64,000 nt of DNA, taken from positions 14,507,845 through 14,571,844 of the forward strand of contig JAVMKO010000022.1 of the NCBI GenBank assembly GCA_032164245.1, written 5' to 3'. The notes under the pieces were generated by a model. The model made no database searches. It worked only from the letters and a program-made list of their open reading frames with translations, and was not told where the DNA came from. This DNA comes from Sternotherus odoratus (Eukaryota > Chordata > Testudines > Kinosternidae). The stretch's first letter is position 1. Each line of letters starts with the position of its first letter. Made by a program: the position numbers and the translations under genes. This document shows, one piece after another, positions 56,291 through 64,000 of the stretch.

Positions 56291-57300
56291 CCGGATCAGA
56301 CTTTGGATTAATTTAAGCAAATCTCAGAAGCGGCTGGGCTTGTGCAGTTCTCCTGCCTGGCGTCTATTATGGAAATCTCGGTCTAGCCCAGTTGGTGTGA
56401 ATCACAGGAAGCAGCCAGCCCAGTGCCCGTGTCTGCCATTGGCCAGTGCTTGAGAAAGGGAGCCTCTGGCCCAGGGCACAATGAATCACTCTCCCCCTCA
56501 GGTCGACATGGAGGGTGGGACGGAAACTGGCACTGAAATGAAACCAGAAAAGGGAAATGAGGGAGCGGGGCTAGTTTCCTCTCCCTTGCTGCAGTCTCCC
56601 ATTTGGGGCAGAAATCCTTGCTCCGGATACTGGGGAACACTCAGCCCTCAGCGTGGATGAATTGTGTTTGTTTATGAGTTATGAGAATTTATATGAATAG
56701 CCGCATAATTTGAGTGGCCTCTAAACTGATTTTCTCAAAAGCCTTTGTGTCACACACATCTCTCGTGTCCCTGGCGCCCTCTGGTGCCAGCAGCCATCAA
56801 TCTCATGACTAAAAGTTTCAAAACCAAGCAGTAGTGGGCAATTTTATCTGGTGTAGACATAACTGCATCATCCCAAACACTTTGCAGAACAAAGAATAAA
56901 CAAGGGCAGAGGCAGAGAGAAATGAAGAGGCTTAGAGGAGAGAAAGGCAGCATTTTTTGCTCTGACTGGAAACACTTTTGCTAAGGAGTTCTGGGTGGGG
57001 AAGAACATTATAACAGGATAGCGATGATGCATGTGTACAGCCACCTCACATCAGTTACTCAGATTTCTGCCCAGCTGTCTGGCCAACACACAGCTTAGGT
57101 ACTTGCTGTAAAGATACCAGCAAGAATCAAGCTTTTCTGTTCCCTGTATTTTACCCTTTTGATGATGTAATTCATGGGTGGCTAACCTGAGGTTCTTGGA
57201 GCAATGACTGCGTCTTCTTTTTCATCTGCCTATCACCGTGCACACCAATAGACTGCATTAAATTGAAATATTATATTATATGCTATCATATTGAAAAATA

Positions 57301-57457
57301 CAGTGGATTCCGGTTAATCAGGCCACCGGTTAATTGGGACACATCACAAAGAATGGAAACAGTGTCCCTTTTTATTTACTTCGGTTAATTGGGGCAGCCA
57401 CTTAATCAGGCCAAATTGTTCCAGTCCTGATGTGTTCCAATTAACCAGAATCCACTG
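57301..57457. mobile_element. Pogo/Tigger-type MITE, family B
   Basis: A 157-bp element with ends CAGTGGATTCCGGTTAAT and ATTAACCAGAATCCACTG, flanked by TA at 57299-57300 and 57458-57459. Internal copies of CGGTTAATTGGG repeat the end motif. It is non-coding. Confidence 0.88.
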
Positions 57458-57690
57458 TATACTGATTATTGGAGTGCTTGGTAATGAGAAGATAAGATAC
57501 ATCCTTGGTTCTAGACTCTTACAATCTACTGTGTCAAGGTACCTTCTCAGTCTCACCAGCCTCAGTTATTTTTGGTGAGATGCATAAAAGAGACCTTCTA
57601 GGATGCACAGGGGCAGTCCATTCCTTCTGCCAGCCAGTCTTTTGGGCTTGTTTTTCTTTCCCTCTGGGAAGGAACACAGCCTCCCCTCCA

Positions 57691-58232
57691 GGTTCAGAGA
57701 AGGACAACTAAAATGATATATGGGACCTGTGCCAAACCCCTAGAGGAGAGATTAAAGAGGCTAGGACTTTTCAGTTTGGAAGAGTCCAGACTAAGGAGGG
57801 GGGACAGGAATATGAGGGAGAGGTATAAAATTATGAGTGGTGTGGAGAAAGTGCATACGGGGCCACCAAATGAAATTAATGGGCCACAGGTTTAAAACAA
57901 ATAAAAGTAACCTCTTCTTCCCACAGTGCACAGTCAACCTGTGGAACTCCTTACCTGAGGAGGTTGTGAAGGCTAAGACTCTAACAGGGTTTAAAAGAGA
58001 ACTGGATAAATTCATGGAGGTTAAGTCCATTAAGGGCTATTAGCCAGAATGCGTAAGGACTGATGTTCCCAGCCTCTGTTTGTCAGAGGATGGAGACAGA
58101 TGGCAGGAGAGAGATCACTTGATCATTACCTGTTAGGTTTACTCACTCCAGAGCACCTGGCATTGGCCACTGTCGGTAGACAGGATACTGGGTTGAATGA
58201 ACCTTTGGTCTGACCCACTATGACCATTCTTG
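57691..58232 (+). mobile_element. CR1 LINE, 3' end
   Basis: A 5'-truncated copy: GAGAGATTAAAGAGGCTAGG, GGTATAAAATTATGAGTGGT, GGGCCACAGGTTTAAAACAA, then CTGTGGAACTCCTTACCTGA, GGATACTGGGTTGAATGAAC and the end CTATGACCATTCTTG. It closely resembles the copy at 9753-10058 over the shared tail. Confidence 0.92.
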
Positions 58233-61033
58233 TAGTGAGGCTCACGAGCTTGCTGCTACTAGCTCACTGTAGCTTGACCTTGACAATAACTCCCTCTTTC
58301 CCCAACAGGTGAGGGTTTAAAAAGGTCTCAGGCAGCCCTTAGTTGGAATCATATGATCCTAATTGACCTCTGGTAACCTCTTCTCAGCAGAACCTGATTG
58401 ACAAGAGGGAGGAGGGCCTTTTAACCTTCTGGGACTGTTTTCTATCCCCATCCCCACCACCATCCCTTGCAGCTGTCTGTCCTGAGTTTATCACACTACA
58501 TATTCATACCATATGATGCCAATAAATTTTAGTTTAACTCTGCCTACAAAATAAACAAGGGGAAAAACTGAACTCTTATCCTTGAATTAATGTTCCTAAA
58601 CTGGCTCCAGAATTAGTCTTTAGATTTATCCCTCTTATTCCCCAGGCCTGGAGAACAGGATTTTCTGACTTCTTGGCCGGTACTGAAATATTGTTTGTTT
58701 GGTTTTGGTTGTCCTCAAAACTGTTGAATTCTCTGATAGTCCACTGAACCAGGAGAGATTAGGAGAAAGGCCACAATATCCTTGTTTCATCCTAGTGATG
58801 AACTTGTTGCTTAGTGTTTTACAGGTCTATACCTACAATTGTTCTGGTTTTTGTCCTTTATGAACAACAGAACTTTTATGTGCTCTGTTTTCAGCTATGT
58901 ACAAAATTGTGCAGGTTTCCTGTTTTTCTGCTTTTGCTAGGCACACTAAGCTCAAATTCCCTGTTCTTAGGTCCAAAATATCCCCTCAGAGAAGCTCAAG
59001 CCAAAAAATGAAAAGGCGCTATGTGAAAAAAAAAGTCTTATTTCCTGTCTCAAGTGAGTGATTTACATGGAATTACAATTTACTTTACATTCCAACAGAC
59101 TAGTTCAGGAACCTTCAAGGGCTCCCATTTTGACAGGGATATTTAAACTTGGATCACCTAATTGGCACCTATATTTCTGTTTCCATTTCCATTGAGTAAA
59201 GTGCCCGAGTGTGGGCCCTAGCAGTGTGACCAAGTCTGTCCCGGACTGTTGTGCAGGGATTGCTCACTGGATTTTAAAGAAGATTAGAAATGTGCTTCTT
59301 TTACTGTGTCCAAGGGAATAGCCTGACTCCTCTCCTGCTCTCAACCTACCTTTAACTGATCCCTTCATGCTCTGTCTTGGCTCTGCCCTTTCCTCCCCAG
59401 CTCAGACGTGGGACCACGTCCCATGAAATCGGAATCTGTGAAGCTTGTTCCAGGCTGAAGAGAACAACAGATGGACACCACAAGGACTGCCCAGTCCCAG
59501 ATTCCTGCTTGCGTTTCAGGCACAAGGCAGCTGTGAGAATGCTGGTGCATTTTGCTGATTTCTTTGTCAGACAAAGCCAATCATGTGCACAGTCTTTAGG
59601 CACAGTGATGGTGACTCTGAGATCAACTATCAGCCTGCTGGTGAAGGGCAGGCCTCTGGCCTATCAGAGAGACACTCTTCTCATTCAGAGGACACCTTCC
59701 CTGGGAAGAGTCCATATGGGCACGGCCTGTGCTATCCCAATGTTTGACAAACTGTATTTGTGATTCACTCAGCTTGTCCACAAGCTCCCTCCTAAACAGT
59801 GTGTGTACCTTGAGAAGACACCAGCGTTTAGCTACCCATTGTGCCATTGCACAGCCATATTTAAAGCCCCGTCACCCATCCACCTCCTTTTTGTTTATAT
59901 TGGCATACTACATAGTATCCAGCCATTCCAAGAACTTTTGGCCCATCCAGTGTTTCTAGAGACGGACAAACACTGGACTGGTGAGATCTCCACCTTCTGG
60001 CTGGGTGGTTCCAGTACTGGCTCCTCTATAGATGGTGCTTGGTCAGAAACAAGTACAAGTTTGTGCAATCACAGAAATCTGCAAAATGTCTCAGGTTTGA
60101 AGGAAATGATTCTGAAAAGCAAAACCTAGAGGCTTCTTCCAACACCTCTGGGAACTGGTGGTAGAGCGGAGGAGGGCTTGTCACTCAAAGATACTCCATA
60201 GGCCTGGAAATTCCCTGTTGGGCCCAACTTTGGTCAAAATCAGACTTGTCTTGATGTCAGTGAGAAGCTTTGTGAAGCTGTTATCTCTGGATCATAGAGA
60301 GCTGTAGACTCATCTTCTGGTTCCTTTGCACTTCTCTCCCAAGCAATGGGCACCCAGACCAATTTAAGCTGCTGACCCCTCTCTTCTCCATTCAGAAAAA
60401 CTGACTCGTCCCACCTCCCTATTCCTCCATTATCTCCATTAAAGTTTGACGTCCCACTCTACATAATCTTTGGGTCTGATTCCCATTGCCCTGCACTTTG
60501 GACAGTCATCTCCATCAGGGCAAAGTGGGTGGGGAAACATTGCCACCCTGATCCAAACATTTGTGCCAAAGGAATGACAGAAACAAGATTTGCTCAGCAG
60601 CTGTAATATCTATTGTTATCTTTAACTCAGAGAAAAACCCTAAAAATGAAAAGAACATGGAACATATTTGGGGGGCATTGGAGAAGGGTTGCACACCCCT
60701 AAAAACTCTCTTTGTCCCATTTCATCCACTCATTTTTAGTTCTGTACATGGCAGCCCCCATCTTTCCACCTGGGGAGAACATTCTGGGGTGTGCAATGAA
60801 ACAAATCACTGCTCAGAAAGGAAGCTCTGACAGCAGCCATCTCCCGGGACACGAGGCAAGGGCTGGCAGGTAACAAGGCCAAGAGGGCTTGAAGCCCAGT
60901 TTTACAAGTCAGGCAATAGATGCACATTCCAAGTGCTTGATGCCATCCAATGGGCCAGTGAACAATGGATTATAAAATATAATAATGGTGCATTCAAAGT
61001 TTTAATTTGGTTTAATTCATATGAAATGATATA
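58233..61033. other. Upstream of TSPAN2, no supported gene
   Basis: Unique-looking sequence. Open frames at 59377-59763 (+, 128 codons) and 59847-59623 (-, 74 codons) overlap on opposite strands. Neither shows a domain I recognise or splice support. Confidence 0.35.
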
Positions 61034-61355
61034 CAGTAAAACCTCGATTTAACAGACTAATGCGGGCGAGGGGGTGTCCGTTAAATCAGAAAGTCCGCTA
61101 TTTAATAATAAAAAAAAAACAAGCTGTCAGAGCAGCAGCCCGCCCGCAGGCGGGACCCAGGCGGGACCCGGCAGCCTGCCTGCTGGCGGGACCCGGGAAC
61201 CGGCAGCCCACCCGCTGCCATGACCCGGGCGGCAGCCGGGAGCCGGCAGCCAGCCCTCGACAAATGGATTTCGGATGCATCAGACTTGCTTAGAAATTTT
61301 GTCCGTTGCATCCGAAGTCCGTTAAATCAAGCTCCGTTAAATCAAGGGTTTACTA
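61034..61355. mobile_element. Pogo/Tigger-type MITE, family C, GC-rich core
   Basis: The left end is CAGTAAAACCTCGATTTAAC and the right end is CCGTTAAATCAAGGGTTTACT, inverted to each other, with TA at 61032-61033 and 61356-61357. The last base of the right end has decayed. The core is GC-rich with repeated GGCGGGACCC and GCAGCC units. It is non-coding. Confidence 0.82.
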
Positions 61356-61361
61356 TATACC

Positions 61362-61528
61362 TATTTCATAGAACTGGAAAGGTCATCAAGTCCACTCCCC
61401 TGCCTACCAACTAGTGTTCCCTGACAGATTTTTTTGCCCCAGATCCCTAAATGGCCCCCTCAAGGACTGAACTCACAAGGTTGGGCTTAGCAGGCCAACA
61501 CTCAAACCACTGAGCTATCCCTCCCCCT
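61362..61528 (-). mobile_element. tRNA-headed SINE with a CR1-like tail
   Basis: On the minus strand it starts with a tRNA-like head: GGGATAGCTCAGTGGTTTGA (A-box region), then GGCCTGCTAAGCCCAACC and GTGAGTTCAGTCC (B-box region). It runs through GAGGGGGCCATTTAGGGATC into a tail ending GACTTGATGACCTTTCCAGT...CTATGA, which is the CR1 3'-end sequence. Turtle SINEs are known to share 3' tails with CR1-type LINEs and to use their machinery. Confidence 0.85.
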
Positions 61529-64000
61529 GGGAGATTTACTTTTTTTTTTTCCTTCCAAGGATGTCAGTGCCAGAGGGTAGCAAAACAACCTGCTGCAAAT
61601 GGTGAAAAATGCACCCCAAAAATAATTGTTTAAAGTTATTCAATCCCATGGAAGTTCTGCATGGCAGACGGGATGGGATACGCTTCTGCAGAGTGTGACA
61701 GAAGATCTAGCTGACATGAGACACTCTGTAGAGGAAAATATGGGGCCACTCCTGGACAAGGGATGGGGAAGCTGGGACAGGTGTTCAGAGGCCAGGCTTG
61801 AGGGGCCCAGGTCTGTGTGCTGCTGTTGATTCCAGTCCTAACCTGTCACTGGTTTTGCCACATTTGGACCACAGTAGGAGATGAATGCGGACTGAGCACA
61901 GTTTGATTTAGTACAGGTAGATAAAGAGTTAGGACTAAATAGATGTTCTTTCTTTCGGTGTCACAATCTAGAGTGATGCTGGCATGCCCACTCCCTGCCT
62001 GTTCCATGCCCAGTGTCATGATCTAGAGACCGATACTTGTATGCCCACTCCATGCCAAGTAAGTTGCAGGAACCATATTTTATCTCTCCACAGCAGAAGT
62101 GCCTGATGATATCCAGCACCAAAGGCATTTCCAGACTTTCCCAGGAGTGTAAGTGGGGTCATTCCTAGAAGCACAGAGGCCGCAGAATCCCAAGCTGCAC
62201 TACAGGGTGGAACATGCCATTGTGGCTGACCTGATGTGAGAATTGTCTCTAATTGAGCCAAGAGGAAAGGGAGACTACTCCAAAGGGCAATGGAAAAAAG
62301 AAAGTGACTAAATTCAAAGAGTATGCCTGAGTGCTGAGGAAGTTTACTAGACAGGTTTTAAGTTCCACATTTCTGTGGTCCTTCAAAAATGTGCCTAGGC
62401 TGGAATGTGTAACGGGAGTACTCAGTGGTGAAATGTGCTGCATATTTTCTGTATTTCATTTTACTTACATAAAGGATGGTGGTGACTATAATATGGTGAG
62501 AAACAACAATTCCATCAGAGAGGTCAGCATGATGGTTCAGCGCCTCGGGAATGAATAAGGGTTGCACTGCTTGACACAAGTCTTCTGATAGGTTCTGCAC
62601 TCAAAGTCAGAGCTGTGCCTTCTTCTGGCATGACCCCTATCAGTAACTGAAGGAGCAGGCCATCAACACTAGCAGCCATTGCTCCTTCCATTGCCATTGA
62701 CACTTTGGGGACTCATTACAGAACAATGACTGGAGGAGAGGTCCAGTAAACATGCCAGGTGGGGACAGAGGGGTCTCTCTTCTGGGCAGAGAAGTCATGG
62801 TTCTAGGAGTAAGGCACCAGTGGTACTTTAGGCTGGAAAATGATGGAGATATAGTGAATTTTGTTTGTTCACTACACAAAGTATAACAAACTGTGATGTG
62901 TGCAGATTGTACTTGGTGCTTGGTACCACTGGTGCTTGGTACCACATAACCACTTTCAGTTCATCAAAATTAAATGGTGCTCAGTTTTCTGTGCATCTTT
63001 CCTGTTAATGGGATAAATTGAGAAGAAGAGCTGTTAGAAAAGATGCATCCAAAGCTATTCCCATCCTAGTCACACAATATCCAACAGCATGTACAGAATG
63101 TTCTTCCAGAGGAAACATACATTCACTCCATAACATACAAACCTAAATATTTCTGGCAACTTGTAAAAATCGTTAAACTGGTAATGAGTTGGAATATAAA
63201 CCGCACATGATTTAAAAGCTGAAGTTGTGTGTCGGCAGTAACTGACATATATATGTCACACAGTATGTATGTGGCCTTGGCCAGAGATAGCTGCTGCTAA
63301 TTATTTCCATTGCTTTTGATTAGAAAAGTTCTTTTGCTTAAATGAAAAGTCTCTTTGTTTTTTCAGGTATGTTAGGAACAATAAAATAAGTGATGAAGAA
63401 AGGGAGAAGAGCAGCTTGTTGGCATGAATGGGAAAGGAGCTGTCTGCAACACAATCTCTCTATCAAGTGTGTGCATATAATGAAAGAGTTTGAGAGACCT
63501 GTCTGAGTGTGTAAAACAGTTTGGTTTCAGATATTCCAAGCAATGGGGCTTCCATCCTTCCCTATGAGAGATTATTCCACAGTCGATCAGATCATGCTGT
63601 CAGGACAATTTTTCTAATATTCACCTTGACTTTTCTCTTTCTTGATTTCCTCCTATTCTTCTTGGTTACATGTGAGACAGCACCCCTATCAATATGTGTC
63701 CCCCAAACCTCCCTAAAGTCACTTCTGAAAATTCCCCTGCTTTGCAAAGCCTGGAAAGAACAATGGTCACACAACACCACATGATCATCATCTCTTCTGT
63801 TCGTATTTGTGCCTTTAATATGTCTGGTCCTCAGGGCAAGGAGAAAAGTCTATTTGCAGTTTGGACATTTTACTCAATGTAATGTCTGTGCACAGTGATA
63901 TAGTTAAATAACTGCATGACTGAATAATCAAATAAGTAATAATAATAGGAAGCTTAGCTCAGGAACGTTTCCCATCAGCCAGGCAGGGCCCCTATCAGAA
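61529..64000. other. Far upstream of TSPAN2, no recognisable feature
   Basis: No exon, RNA gene or repeat family that I can name. NGF would be the next gene in the conserved order, but nothing of it is seen. Confidence 0.4.

Noticed and set aside
59377..59763. 128-codon plus-strand frame with an overlapping minus-strand frame
   Set aside because: No family resemblance, no splice context, and overlapping frames of similar length on the other strand point to chance.

Overview
This is vertebrate nuclear DNA, most likely from a turtle, inferred from gene order and repeats. Three single-copy genes are present only as spliced exons: the last three coding exons of SYCP1 (+), both coding exons of TSHB (+), and all eight coding exons of TSPAN2 (-). 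The order SYCP1-TSHB-TSPAN2 is the conserved amniote order (human 1p13). The repeats point to a chelonian: CR1 LINEs ending in TTCTTATG-type tails, a tRNA-headed SINE with a CR1-like tail, Neptune-type Penelope elements with a GIY-YIG domain, and several families of short inverted-repeat DNA elements. The species cannot be named from the sequence.

Layout. 1-2965: 3' end of SYCP1. 2966-17280: intergenic, with a three-level nest of insertions (about 3855-6300), a second Penelope copy, an ancient MIR, CR1 pieces and a 1.2-kb inverted-repeat element. 17285-19621: TSHB, with a pituitary-type promoter (Pit-1-like, GATA and TATA motifs), an inferred non-coding first exon and two coding exons. 19622-30766: the gap between the convergent TSHB and TSPAN2 genes; it holds an orphan CpG-rich, promoter-like block with a degenerate ~41-bp minisatellite (21290-22130), long CR1 remnants and a solo LTR. 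30767-54638: TSPAN2 on the minus strand, 221 residues, reading from a CpG island (about 54280-55130) down to a TAA at 30769-30767; its introns carry a broken hAT transposase, MITEs and CR1. 55131-64000: upstream of TSPAN2, repeats only, with no exon I can support.

Functionally the three genes are neighbours by ancestry rather than a pathway: SYCP1 builds the meiotic synaptonemal complex, TSHB is the beta subunit of pituitary thyrotropin, and TSPAN2 is a four-pass membrane tetraspanin. I found no tRNA or rRNA gene, no CRISPR array and no operon-like structure. Most long open frames in the window are chance frames in CpG islands or repeats. The parts most worth a second look are the orphan CpG island, the composite tRNA-containing inverted-repeat element, the rearranged Penelope copy and the conserved TSHB promoter.
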